Shown one piece after another: positions 52,019 to 61,315 of a DNA stretch of 64,000 bases. How positions within the stretch are numbered: position 1 is the first letter of the stretch; each line of letters begins with the position of its first letter. The notes under the pieces are model-generated. The model saw only the letters and a list, made by a program, of their open reading frames with translations. It did not search any database and was not told the DNA's origin. The position numbers and the translations under genes are program-made. The DNA comes from Natronosalvus caseinilyticus (GTDB lineage Archaea; Halobacteriota; Halobacteria; Halobacteriales; Natrialbaceae), in assembly GCF_017357105.1 (NCBI RefSeq), contig NZ_CP071596.1, positions 2,108,001 to 2,172,000 on the forward strand. The letters are read 5' to 3'.

Positions 52019-54847
52019 ATGTCTGGTGGTAGTGGTGGTGAGCAGCGAGCGTTCGATGGTGGGTCGCTCGTCTACGTCGACCCGACCGACCGAGCGCCGC
52101 GAGTCGTCGACGCCCTCGAGTCGTCGTATTCAGGGCTGTCCGTTCACAGGGCTGAGACGGCTGCAGACGCAGTTCGAGCACTTGGCAGTCGCTCTGTCGA
52201 CGGCGTGGTGACCGTCGACCGACTGCCCGATTCCGATGGTCTCGCGCTCGTCGAAACGATCCGGCGAACCTATCCCGCCCTTCCGATTGTACTGTACGCT
52301 CGTCACGGCTCCGAAGAACTCGCGAGTCGCGCGATCGACGCGGACGTGACGGCGTACGTCCCCGCCACTCGCGACGGTCTCGACGGCCCCCACGGCCCCG
52401 AGGACGCCATCGAGCGCCTGTGTGGCCGCATCGAGTCCATCCTGACCGAGAGCGACGACGGCCGATTCCGCCGGGTCGACGCGATGCACGACGTCGCCCT
52501 CGAGTTCGAGGCCTGTCGCGACCCCGAAACCGTCTACCGACTCGCGGTCGAGGCGATGATTCACGTCCTCGAGAGCGACGACAGCGCGCTGTACGTCGAG
52601 GAAGACGGCGTGTTGCGCCCGGTAGCCGCCGACGGCGCCATCGTCGCCGAACTCACCGAGACGTTCGAACCCGACCAGGGGGTCGTCGGGCGAACCTACC
52701 GGTCCGGCGAATCGTCTCTCGACCTCGACATCGGCTCCGACGACGATGCCGATCCCGTCGACGACGAGATTCGCTCCGGCCTCAGCGTACCCGTCGGATC
52801 CTCCGGCGTGCTCCAGGCCACTTCACGCGACCCGGCGGCGTTCACCGAACGCGACCGCACGCTGGCGGAGCTGCTCGCGGCACACGTCTCCGCGGCGATC
52901 TCGCGCATTCGATCGGAACAGGCGGTCCGTCGCGAACGCGATCGATTCGGCGCGCTGTTCGAGAACGTCCCCGACGGCGTCGTCGTCGTCAGCGATCCGG
53001 GACTGGACCGGATCGTCGCCGCCAACCCCGGCTTCGAGCGCCTGTTCGGGTACGAGGCGGACGAGATTGAAGGCGAGATCCTTCGCGAGTCGCTGCTCCC
53101 GGCGGGTCAGGACGCCGTCCCGATCTACGACGCGGTCGGCCTGGATGAAGTCGTCACCGAGGAGGTCACGCGACTCACGGTCGACGGTCCCCGGGAGTTC
53201 CTCCTCAGGGGGTTCGCCGTCGAACTCGACGGCACCATCTACGAGTACATCATCTACACCGACGTCACCGAACGGAAACGGCGCGAACGGGAACTCGAGG
53301 AGTACCGGACGCTCGTCGAGACGGTTGGGGACCCGATGTACGTCCTCGACGCGGACGGGACCGTAGCAGTAGCAAACGACGCGATGGCCGAGGCGGTCGG
53401 CCGGTCTCGGCAATCGGTCGTCGGCGCCCACGCTCGATCGTTCATGCCAGAACCGGCACTCGAACGAGGAATTCGTGAGATTAAGGCGATTCTCGAAGAA
53501 GACCGGCAGTGGGGAACGTTCGAGTTCGAATACGCCGACGCCAACGACCAGAACCACGTCGCCGAAGCGAACATTGCTCCGGTGATCGACGACGACGAAC
53601 TCGCCGGAACCGTCGGCGTCATCCGGGACATCGGCGAGCGAAAAGAGCGCGAACAGCGGATCCGTGCGCTCCACGACGGTACCCGGCGGTTGATGGCAGC
53701 CAAGAACGCCGAGGAAGTCGCGACGGTCGGTTGTGCGCTCGCGACCGACATCCTTGAGTATCCACTCACCGGCATCCACCGGTACGATCCGGAGGTCGAC
53801 GCCCTCGTCCCGGAGGCGATATCGGACGACGTCGTCAGCCTCCTCGGTGAACCGCCCGCCATCGAACGCGACGGTGGACTGGCCTGGACGGCGTTCGAAT
53901 CGGGCGAACCGATGGCTCACGACGATATTCGGGACGAAAGCGGCGTTCGAAATCCTGAGACGCCGATCCGAAGTGAGGCTCACCTCCCCCTGGGGGAGTA
54001 CGGCGTTCTCCTCGTCTCCTCGACCGAACGAAACGACTTCGACGAGGAATCGCTCGCGCTCGCGAACATCCTCGCTGCGAACGTCGAAGCCGCCCTCGAG
54101 CGCGCCGAGCGAGAGAGCGAACTCGAGCACCAGCGACGAGAACTCGAGCGCCAGAACGAACGCTTAGAGGAGTTCGCGGGAACGGTCTCACACGACCTCA
54201 GAAACCCGTTGACGCTCGCGACCGGCCACGTCGACATGCTCGCCGCCGAACGAGACGAGGGACACCGAGACCACCTCGACGAAGTGCAGTGGGCGCTCGA
54301 GCGGATGGACGACATCATCGACGACGTGCTCGTGCTCGCTCGCAGTGGGCGACAACTCACCGACACCGAACCGGTCTCTCTCGAGACGGTGGTTCGTCGA
54401 GCCGGTCGAACGGTCGATCCAGCGCTCGACATCGACGTCGACGGCTCGCTCCCGGTCGTGACGGGCGAGGAGACGCGACTGCTCGCGCTGTTCGAGAACC
54501 TCTTTCGAAACGCCCTCGAGCACGTCGGGTCCGACGTACACGTTACGATCGGAGCGAGTGACGACGGCTTCTACGTGGCCGACGACGGGCCAGGCATCCC
54601 GTCGGACGAACGGGAGGCGGTCCTCGAGTCCGGCTACACCACCCACCCGGAGGGAACGGGGTTCGGCCTGGCGATCGTGACGGAGGTCGTGGACGCTCAC
54701 GGCTGGGAGGTGGCGGTGACGGAGAGCGAGGCTGGCGGCGCTCGATTCGACGTTTCGCTCGGAGAGGATGCAGGTAGCGTCGATGACGGCGGCGATAAGG
54801 ACGAAAATGGGGACGGGAATCGAGCACCACCGATCGATACTGAATAG
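52019..54847 (+). CDS. Hybrid sensor histidine kinase: degenerate receiver, GAF, PAS, PAS, GAF, kinase
   Basis: 942-residue soluble kinase. Residues about 14-130 look like a response-regulator receiver (YVDPTDRAPRVVDALE through TVDRLPDSDGLALVETIR), but the phospho-acceptor position aligned with D-Y-R-L-P of haloarchaeal receivers reads V-D-R-L-P, and the second acidic pocket residue is displaced. A GAF (about 155-300), two PAS units (from DGVVVVSDPGLDRIVAAN near 325 and PMYVLDADGTVAVAND near 440), and a second GAF (about 555-690) follow. The kinase has VSHDLRNPL with His725, LFRNALEHVG and DDGPGIP/GTGFGLAIVTEVV. Very acidic C-terminal tail. Stand-alone gene; orphan partner. Confidence 0.9.
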   Translation: MSGGSGGEQRAFDGGSLVYVDPTDRAPRVVDALESSYSGLSVHRAETAADAVRALGSRSVDGVVTVDRLPDSDGLALVETIRRTYPALPIVLYARHGSEELASRAIDADVTAYVPATRDGLDGPHGPEDAIERLCGRIESILTESDDGRFRRVDAMHDVALEFEACRDPETVYRLAVEAMIHVLESDDSALYVEEDGVLRPVAADGAIVAELTETFEPDQGVVGRTYRSGESSLDLDIGSDDDADPVDDEIRSGLSVPVGSSGVLQATSRDPAAFTERDRTLAELLAAHVSAAISRIRSEQAVRRERDRFGALFENVPDGVVVVSDPGLDRIVAANPGFERLFGYEADEIEGEILRESLLPAGQDAVPIYDAVGLDEVVTEEVTRLTVDGPREFLLRGFAVELDGTIYEYIIYTDVTERKRRERELEEYRTLVETVGDPMYVLDADGTVAVANDAMAEAVGRSRQSVVGAHARSFMPEPALERGIREIKAILEEDRQWGTFEFEYADANDQNHVAEANIAPVIDDDELAGTVGVIRDIGERKEREQRIRALHDGTRRLMAAKNAEEVATVGCALATDILEYPLTGIHRYDPEVDALVPEAISDDVVSLLGEPPAIERDGGLAWTAFESGEPMAHDDIRDESGVRNPETPIRSEAHLPLGEYGVLLVSSTERNDFDEESLALANILAANVEAALERAERESELEHQRRELERQNERLEEFAGTVSHDLRNPLTLATGHVDMLAAERDEGHRDHLDEVQWALERMDDIIDDVLVLARSGRQLTDTEPVSLETVVRRAGRTVDPALDIDVDGSLPVVTGEETRLLALFENLFRNALEHVGSDVHVTIGASDDGFYVADDGPGIPSDEREAVLESGYTTHPEGTGFGLAIVTEVVDAHGWEVAVTESEAGGARFDVSLGEDAGSVDDGGDKDENGDGNRAPPIDTE

Positions 54848-55041
54848 CACTCCCCTGGCCGTCACCGGCTGTCTTCCCATGGCCGCGTTCGATGACCGTC
54901 GCGAGGCGACTCGACGAGATGGCCGCCGTCTGTCCTTCGTCGGTTCCGTCCAGTAGCAGAAACGAGGCTACAGTACTCACCGGACCTGGTGTGTGTCGAC
55001 TTGGAGAAACGACGACGCGTCTCAGCGAAACCGGATGCCAG

Positions 55042-55581
55042 TCACACCGGCGCGTCGTACTCGCTCTCGAAGTCCCGCACGTCCCGGTACTGATCGACGA
55101 ACGACTCGACGTCGAACTCGAGCATCTGCGTCTCGAACTCGGTGATCGCGTCGCCATCGTCGGCATGACTGATCGCGTGTTCCATCAACTCGACGATCAG
55201 TTCGACGACGACGACGTGGAGCCGTCGGGCCTCGAAGTCGGTCACCCACAGGAGCGTGTACCCAACGGCTCCGTCATCGGAGGCGTCGTGGACGACGACC
55301 TCGTCGGGAAACTCTTCCATGACGATGCCGAGCAGGTGGGGCGTACCGAACTCGTCGAAGTCGTCGGCCGTGTCGACGGTCTCCTGGAGGACCGCGACGA
55401 GCGATTCGGGGACGAACCGCGAGGGTGGGTGGACGTCGGTGACCACGGCGTGGCGATCACCGCACGAACAGCTGTACTCGCGCATGCCGAGGTCGATCTC
55501 GTGGGGGTCGAGGGACTCTCCGCAGGGTAGCTCGAGGCGGCTGGTATCGTCACCCGGGACGCGAGGCGCGGGGTCGACCAT
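55042..55581 (-). CDS. Haloarchaeal conserved protein, DUF5815-like
   Basis: 179-residue acidic soluble protein. The opening RLELPCGESLDPHEIDLGMREYSCSCGDRHAVVTDVHPPSRFVPE is what I recall of the haloarchaeal DUF5815 family (from memory), with Cys/His residues at ELPCGE, CSCGDRH that could bind a metal or form an iron-sulfur or zinc centre. The middle, LWVTDFEARRLHVVVVELIVELMEHAISHAD, is helical. No enzyme signature. ATG 55581; it ends 194 bases after the kinase on the opposite strand, and is 61 bases downstream of the next membrane-protein gene, likely co-transcribed. Confidence 0.75.
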   Translation of the reverse strand: MVDPAPRVPGDDTSRLELPCGESLDPHEIDLGMREYSCSCGDRHAVVTDVHPPSRFVPESLVAVLQETVDTADDFDEFGTPHLLGIVMEEFPDEVVVHDASDDGAVGYTLLWVTDFEARRLHVVVVELIVELMEHAISHADDGDAITEFETQMLEFDVESFVDQYRDVRDFESEYDAPV

Positions 55582-55642
55582 CGCCGGGGTTTGGGCCGGT
55601 GTCGTGATAAGGACGACGACTCGAGACGACCCCGTCTCGAGC

Positions 55643-56509
55643 CTATGGTAAAAGCTCGTCGTCGATACCCGCCCACTTTTCGTCCTCTTCGGCCCGGCGG
55701 GCCTCGAGCTGGTCGAACCCGCTCGCGAGCAGGGCCAGCGCGAAGAGCCAGGCCAGTGACCCGAACGCGACGTTGGCGAGTTCGCCTGCGACAGGCGCTG
55801 ACTCGAGGGCGGCGAGGGCGACGGCGCCCAGTGAACTCACGGTAAGGAAGCTCAGGACGATAACGACGAGGAGGGCGAAGACGCGAAGCCAGGAGCCGCG
55901 GGTCAGCTCGACGCTCCGGCGGGCCGCGTCGATCGGTCCGACTCGCTCGGTCGCGAGGTACGGGTGGGTAAACGCGAGGGCCGTGGCGGCAACGAGTCCA
56001 GGAAGGACGAACAGTGCGAGACCGAGTCCCACCAGCAGGGACCCGCCGAACGCGGCGACAACTGCCGAGAGCGTCGCTCGGTCGAGTTCGTCGTTCCACC
56101 GGGGCGCATCGGTCGTCGGTGACTCGAGCGGCGGTTCACCCTCGACGGGTTCACCATCGACGTCTTCGGTGTCGTCCCGCCTACGCGTTCGTGCCGCCCG
56201 CTCGGAGAGGACGCGGAACGCGACCACAGAGAGCGCGACGAAGGCCACCAGCATGGCGAGCCAGAGCGCGGTCGCCAGCCCGACCGAGAGCTCGATCGCG
56301 AGGGGCAACTCGTCGGGAAGCGTCTCGAACCCCGGGACGAACAGCTCTTCGTCCTCGATGAACGCCCGCTGGGCCTCGAGCTGGCTCTGGAGGCCGACCA
56401 GCATCAGTGCCTGGACGGCGACCAGCCCGCCCAGCACCGTCAGGGCGCGGCGGTCGCTGATGCGCTCGAACGCCTCGTCGATGGCCGTCAGTACCGAGAG
56501 CTGGGCCAT
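55643..56509 (-). CDS. Membrane protein, DUF7847/GlpQ-membrane-domain-like
   Basis: 288-residue membrane protein with about six hydrophobic segments (near 22-42, 75-100, 155-180, 185-200, 225-250 and 260-275). The paired pattern GLALFVLPGLVAATALAFTHPYLATERVGPIDAARRSVELTRGSWLRVFALLVVIVL (about residues 165-220) resembles the glycerophosphoryl-diester-phosphodiesterase membrane domain / YciC-like families, where the function is unknown. One base separates it from the stop of the DUF7124-like gene upstream, so they form an operon with the DUF5815-like gene. ATG 56509. Confidence 0.72.
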   Translation of the reverse strand: MAQLSVLTAIDEAFERISDRRALTVLGGLVAVQALMLVGLQSQLEAQRAFIEDEELFVPGFETLPDELPLAIELSVGLATALWLAMLVAFVALSVVAFRVLSERAARTRRRDDTEDVDGEPVEGEPPLESPTTDAPRWNDELDRATLSAVVAAFGGSLLVGLGLALFVLPGLVAATALAFTHPYLATERVGPIDAARRSVELTRGSWLRVFALLVVIVLSFLTVSSLGAVALAALESAPVAGELANVAFGSLAWLFALALLASGFDQLEARRAEEDEKWAGIDDELLP

Positions 56510-56510
56510 T

Positions 56511-56921
56511 TCAGGGCCAGTCGTCGCGAATCGCTTCGTCCGGATCGTCGGCTTCGTCCGGCTCGGTCGCCAGCGTCCACTCGGCCGCCTCCGCGGCGTC
56601 TTCGACGTGGAGGAACTCCCAGCCGACCTCGTCGGCGAGGGCCTCGTCGTCGTCGCCGACGCCGACGAAGACGTGTCGCTCCGTGTCGAATTGGCGTTTG
56701 ACGCTCTCGAGGCTCTCGGCCTTGCCGCGGGGGCCGGAGAAGAAGTCCTGTCGAACCCGGTTCTTCCGGGTGAAGTTCGTCACCACGTACGTCGGCTCCT
56801 CGGAGACGACGCCGACGTAGGAACTCCAGCCCCGGGCGTCGTCGAAGACGGCCTCCGGCGAGGCGAGCGCCTGCAGGGCCTCGAGTTCGAACGCGAGCGT
56901 CATGTCGCTTCCGCCGTTCAT
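56511..56921 (-). CDS. Haloarchaeal conserved protein, DUF7124-like
   Basis: 136-residue acidic protein: MNGGSDMTLAFELEALQALA at the N terminus, VVSEEPTYVVTNFTRKNRVRQDFFSGPRGKAESLESVKRQF near residues 45-90, then RHVFVGVGDDDEALADEVGWEFL. I recall this pattern as DUF7124 (from memory). An HAD- or Rossmann-like fold may underlie the VFVG(V)GDDD end, but no active site is clear. Taken from ATG 56921; the extra upstream codons begin only at a GTG. Operon with the following membrane protein. Confidence 0.75.
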   Translation of the reverse strand: MNGGSDMTLAFELEALQALASPEAVFDDARGWSSYVGVVSEEPTYVVTNFTRKNRVRQDFFSGPRGKAESLESVKRQFDTERHVFVGVGDDDEALADEVGWEFLHVEDAAEAAEWTLATEPDEADDPDEAIRDDWP

Positions 56922-57066
56922 GTCGCCTAGATTGCGTCGCACCCCGGAAAACCGCTTCGATACGCCCGGCGATAGGCCGATGGTACACCGGCCAGAGACG
57001 GATTGCCGACCCAGCCGCAGGTAGGCAGATTCGAAATCCCTACCTGTAACCTGGAACGGCCCGGGC

Positions 57067-57294
57067 TCAGTCGTAACTCACGCAGAAGTAGTCGGTGTGA
57101 ATAATCACGTCGTCATCGGCCAGCTCCATGTCCTCGCGGACGGCAGTCGAACCGGCTTCCACAACCTCGAGAAACCGGGTTAGTGCCTCCTCACTCAGCT
57201 GATCGACGTGGCGAACTCGCGACGATGCCGGGATCGATTCGGTTCGCCGGACGGTCAACTGCCGCTGGAGGGATTCCGTGTCGATGGAGGACAT
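57067..57294 (-). CDS. Small acidic protein of unknown function
   Basis: 75-residue soluble protein. MSSIDTESLQRQLTVRRTESIP opens, then a helical middle LSEEALTRFLEVVEAG and a hydrophobic-acidic end DDVIIHTDYFCVSYD. No signal peptide or motif. A TATA box (57321-57331 on the minus strand) about 30 bases before ATG 57294 argues that it is expressed. Confidence 0.55.
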   Translation of the reverse strand: MSSIDTESLQRQLTVRRTESIPASSRVRHVDQLSEEALTRFLEVVEAGSTAVREDMELADDDVIIHTDYFCVSYD

Positions 57295-57320
57295 GTTCCA
57301 AGATACCAATGCACACGGAC

Positions 57321-57331
57321 GGTCATAAACG
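57321..57331 (-). promoter_or_regulatory. TATA box for the 75-aa protein
   Basis: On the minus strand CGTTTATGACC lies 27-37 bases before ATG 57294 in the 256-base gap to the next kinase gene. Confidence 0.5.
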
Positions 57332-57550
57332 TTCGGTTCCAGGAAGAATCGCGCGGAACAATATGTTCGCCCACTAACGACTCGTTCCGCTTACCTACGG
57401 TGCGTCGATCCGTGGACGTGATTTCGCCCCGATCATCCCGTTGCCGTCCAGTACCACCGTCGAGGCTCCGCCACTGTCCATCACTCGTCGTCGAGATTCC
57501 TCCTCGAGCGAGACCTGGTTCGAACCACGTCCAAATCGGCCCTCGAGAAA

Positions 57551-59605
57551 TCAACTGGCTTGCGCGCTCGCCGTTGCCTTGGTCGCTCGCGGAAACTGGA
57601 GTCGAACGATGCTTCCTCGAGGCTCGTTCTCGGCGAACTTGACCTCTCCGCCGGATCGAGCAACGATCCAGTTCACGAGCCACAACCCGAGTCCGCTGGC
57701 GTGCTCCAGCGACGTCTCCCGTCCGGCAGTCAGCACCTCCCGTTCGACCGCCGGGATGCCCGGCCCGTCGTCGGCGATCACGACGTCGACGGTCGTTTCC
57801 GTCCGGTCGACAGTGACTTCGATCGACGGGGTCGACCGATCGCTGTGCTCGACTGCGTTCTTGAGGACATTGTCGATCGCCGACGGATACAGGGGATTGA
57901 CCAGGGCGAGCGCCTCTTCGTCGACGTCGATGTCGACGGTAACGGTCGCGTCGCCGTAACTCCGCTGTAGCCGCTCGGTCGCCGCATCGACTGCGTTCAC
58001 CATATCGACCGTCTGATGGTCCGACTTCCCGTGTAACACCATATCGACCTCCCGTGCCAGTTCGCTGAGATCGGAGAGGGCCGTCGCGTTCTCCTCGATC
58101 GTTTCGAGGTACGATTCGCCGCCCGCGTCGACGTGATCTGCGAGCAGATCCGCGTAGCCCGTGATGATGTTCACGTTGTTTTTGACGTCGTGTCGAAGCA
58201 CGCGATTGAGTACCTGGAGTCGCTGTTCGTAGATTCGCTCGTCGGTAACGTCCGTCGAGGTCACGACGAACTCGCCGGCGCCGTCGAACAGCGGTTCGGT
58301 CGTCGTCTTGAACACGTTCCAGGTGCCGTCGGCGTGTTTCACCCGATGTTCGATCGAATCGGTGCTGGGTTGCTCTCGAGACTGTGTCCGCAACTCGAGT
58401 ACGTCTGCTCGATCGTCCGGATGGACGTACTCGAGGAGCGAATGTCCGACGAGCTGTGCCGGCTCGTAGCCCAGCACCCGCGTGATGGACGGACTCACGT
58501 ATCGAAACGTCCACTCGTCGTCGACGGTCGCGACCACGTTCGGTGACTTTTCGATCATGCTCTGGTACCGTCGCTCGAGCGTTTCCTCGTCGGTCACGTC
58601 CTCGAACAGCAGGACGGTCGCAACGGTTCCTCCTGGCATCACGTCCAGCGCAGATACCTCGAATCGTTTCGTTTCTTCGCTCGTTTCGATCGTTACGCGC
58701 GCGTCCTCGGTGTCGTTCTCGACGACCGAGGCGACCTCTGGATACGCTTCGAACGCCTCTGGGAGCGAGATTCCGAGTATTCGATCGCCGAACAGCGACC
58801 GCGCGGGGTCGTTGGCGTCGATAACGGTACCTTCGTCCGAGAGGACGACCACACCGTCCGCCAGGTTCTCGAACACCACGTCACGGGCGACCGGCGAGAT
58901 TTCGAACAGCCGGTGGCTGAACAACGCCCAGGCGACGAGGGGCGTCGTGAGCAGGAACGCGATCGGCGTGAGATCGAAAAACAGCGGCGTGATCCACCCG
59001 GTCATACCGACGATGGCGGCGACGGCCGGTATGAGTCCCGCGACCAACAGGAGTATCGCCTGGCGACGAACCGGCCCGGCCTGGCGCCTCATCGTTCGCC
59101 AGAGTAGCACGTAGGTCACGCCGTTGATCGCGTAGGAGTACGCCTGTACGAACAGGAAGAATACTCCTGGCGTGAACGTGAGCACGTAGAGTCCGTCGGC
59201 GTACTCGACGGATGGATCGAGGTACAAAAACTGGTCTGCCCTGCCACCCAACACGAGCAGGAGCGTCGCCGTCGGTAGCGCGGCGAGCAGGGCGAGGCGT
59301 TTCCCACGAGCCCACCGTTCATGCCCCGTGTAGACGAGTACGAAGAGCGGCCACGAGACCATCATCAGGGCGACGCCGATCCAGACGAATCGATTCCAGG
59401 CCAATTTGGCCGATACCGTCGTCGCCGAGACCTGGAGCGCGTAGGTCAGCGACCACCAGACGGTCGCAGTGGATATTCCGAAAAAGGCCACGATGACGAC
59501 GTTGTCTCGTCGATAGTAGTTCCGGAAGACGTACACCGCAAACGCGAACGAGACGAGCGCGGTAACACCGAGAAGCGCCGTCCACAGTGATACGTGCCAG
59601 TCCAT
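57551..59605 (-). CDS. Membrane sensor histidine kinase with 7-helix input domain and two PAS units
   Basis: 684-residue kinase from ATG 59605. Seven hydrophobic helices in the first about 225 residues make the histidine-kinase N-terminal 7TM input domain (WHVSLWTALLGVTALVSFAFAVYVF as the first helix, with a TMRRQAGPVRRQA loop). Two PAS units follow (VENLADGVVVLSDEGTVIDAND near 245; SPNVVATVDDEWTFRYVS near 355). The kinase core has VLRHDVKNNVNIITGYADLL with the phosphoacceptor His near residue 470, VLKNAVEHSD (N box), DDGPGIPAVE and GLGLWLVNWIV. The H-box LRHDVKNNVN is typical of haloarchaeal kinases. The frame continues to TTG 59686, but ATG 59605 begins the first helix naturally. Confidence 0.9.
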   Translation of the reverse strand: MDWHVSLWTALLGVTALVSFAFAVYVFRNYYRRDNVVIVAFFGISTATVWWSLTYALQVSATTVSAKLAWNRFVWIGVALMMVSWPLFVLVYTGHERWARGKRLALLAALPTATLLLVLGGRADQFLYLDPSVEYADGLYVLTFTPGVFFLFVQAYSYAINGVTYVLLWRTMRRQAGPVRRQAILLLVAGLIPAVAAIVGMTGWITPLFFDLTPIAFLLTTPLVAWALFSHRLFEISPVARDVVFENLADGVVVLSDEGTVIDANDPARSLFGDRILGISLPEAFEAYPEVASVVENDTEDARVTIETSEETKRFEVSALDVMPGGTVATVLLFEDVTDEETLERRYQSMIEKSPNVVATVDDEWTFRYVSPSITRVLGYEPAQLVGHSLLEYVHPDDRADVLELRTQSREQPSTDSIEHRVKHADGTWNVFKTTTEPLFDGAGEFVVTSTDVTDERIYEQRLQVLNRVLRHDVKNNVNIITGYADLLADHVDAGGESYLETIEENATALSDLSELAREVDMVLHGKSDHQTVDMVNAVDAATERLQRSYGDATVTVDIDVDEEALALVNPLYPSAIDNVLKNAVEHSDRSTPSIEVTVDRTETTVDVVIADDGPGIPAVEREVLTAGRETSLEHASGLGLWLVNWIVARSGGEVKFAENEPRGSIVRLQFPRATKATASAQAS

Positions 59606-59881
59606 GAGTTGTCTCACTGTCTCGGTGGAGGTCTCTTCGTATATTCCTGTGAGTGCGGTCGTTATCCGTGTTGTGGCTCCGCTCAAAACGTTGCTGAATA
59701 TTTACCTATTACGAGTTTTCGTTTGAGATACCGTTCCGTGTGGTCTGAAGCGCACCGAACACGGTGGAACCAGCGACGAGTACGGCTGAAACTCGAGTTT
59801 ACACGGTCACAATCCTTTCCGAACGGTGTGTCAATGAAGGAGCGTAACAGCAAAATTCCGACGACGACGATGGCCGCCCGA

Positions 59882-61120
59882 TTATTGATCCTGACTCGGC
59901 GCGAGTTCGTCGAGGTCGACTTGCTTCTCGAGGAGGACCTCGGCCTGGTCGGCGACGATACGCTGCTGGCGCATGAGTTGCTTGAGCTTGCTCTGAGCGG
60001 AGAGGTCGCCGATGAGGACGCCACCGACGACCTTGCCGTCCTTGAATGCGATGCGGCGCCACTCGGTGTCGGAGTAGCGGCGTTCGGCGTGTTCGTCGCC
60101 CAGGGTGGGGTGACCGAAGGAGAGGAACGGGAAGTCGAAGTGTGTAATCGAGTACGAGGAGACCCACTCGAAAGGCTCGGCCTCGTCGTCGGCGGCCATG
60201 TTGATGCCCGCGACTCGACCCTGCTCTTTGGCCGAGCCCCACGAGCCGTTCTGGGCCTGCTCGCCCAGGAGGACGTCGTAGAACTGCGTCAGATCGCCCG
60301 CCGCGTAGACGTCCTCGAGGTTCGTCTGCATGTATTCGTCGACGACGATACCGTTGTCCTGTTCGATGTCGGTGTCGTGGAGGAACTCGGTGTTGAACGT
60401 CAGGCCGATCGCGACGCCGGCGAAGTCACACGGGTAGCGGTTGCCGTCGCCGCCGATGGCGGCCTCGACGCGGCCGTCGTCGTCGACCTCGAACTCGCTG
60501 ACGCCGCTGTCGAAGACCGGCTCGACGCCCACGCTTCGCATCCCCTCGTGCATGATCTCGGCGCCATCGGCCGAGAGCGCGTAGCGCCACCAGCGGTCGC
60601 CGCGCATCAGAAACTTGCCCTCGACGCCCTGGGAGCCACAGACTGCCGCGAAGTCGATGCCCAACAATCCGGCCCCGACGATGACGGCGTCGTCGGCCGC
60701 TTCGGCGCTCTCGCGGATCTTCCGGGCGTCCTGGAACGTCCAGAAGTGGTGGACGCCCTCGGCGTCGCTGTTTTCGACGGGCAACTGCGTGGGCGTTCCG
60801 CCCGTCGCGATCAACAGTTTGTCGTAGGGAACGTCGTCTTTCTCGTGAGTGCGGACGACCTTCTCGTCGGTGTCGATCGTCGTCACGTGCGTGTTGAGCG
60901 AGAGGTCGATGTCGCGCTCGTCGTACCAGTCCTCGTCGTGAATCGAGATGGGCGCTTCGGGCAGTTTGCCCTTGGCGTGTTCTTTGATCAGGATACGATT
61001 GTACAGCGGTTCGCCCTCATCGGTGATGACGGTGATCGACGACTCCGGGTCCTCCTCCCGGAGTGTCTCCGCGGCCGAACTGCCGGAGATCCCATCCCCG
61101 ATGATAACGTACTCGGTCAT
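59882..61120 (-). CDS. NAD(P)/FAD-dependent oxidoreductase (nitrite/CoA-disulfide reductase-like)
   Basis: 412-residue two-dinucleotide-binding flavoprotein. FAD fold IGDGISGSSAAETLREEDPE near residue 6, second GxGxxG in IVGAGLLGIDFAAVC near 145, and FAD-binding YAAGDLTQFYD near 280. PLYNRILIKEHAKGKLPE near 40 resembles the NirB/rubredoxin-reductase-type small-chain dehydrogenases and pyridine-disulfide relatives; no redox-active Cys pair is evident. The electron acceptor is unknown. A TATA-like CTTTAAC on the minus strand at about 61144-61150 sits 24-30 bases upstream of ATG 61120. Monocistronic. Confidence 0.85.
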   Translation of the reverse strand: MTEYVIIGDGISGSSAAETLREEDPESSITVITDEGEPLYNRILIKEHAKGKLPEAPISIHDEDWYDERDIDLSLNTHVTTIDTDEKVVRTHEKDDVPYDKLLIATGGTPTQLPVENSDAEGVHHFWTFQDARKIRESAEAADDAVIVGAGLLGIDFAAVCGSQGVEGKFLMRGDRWWRYALSADGAEIMHEGMRSVGVEPVFDSGVSEFEVDDDGRVEAAIGGDGNRYPCDFAGVAIGLTFNTEFLHDTDIEQDNGIVVDEYMQTNLEDVYAAGDLTQFYDVLLGEQAQNGSWGSAKEQGRVAGINMAADDEAEPFEWVSSYSITHFDFPFLSFGHPTLGDEHAERRYSDTEWRRIAFKDGKVVGGVLIGDLSAQSKLKQLMRQQRIVADQAEVLLEKQVDLDELAPSQDQ

Positions 61121-61315
61121 GTCGGGAAATTTCGTAACGGGGGTTAAAGTCGGTTGCTATCTGGACTACTCTCGATCTCGTGATGCCATCGTCGAGTAGC
61201 CTCGCCGGGGGCGTCGCTCGTTCGTCATCCAGGAATCGACTATCCTATACTTTCTATAGCTAGACGATCCGTCCACTCCACATCGCTCATTAGGCTCGAG
61301 TCCGTCCGCTCGAGT

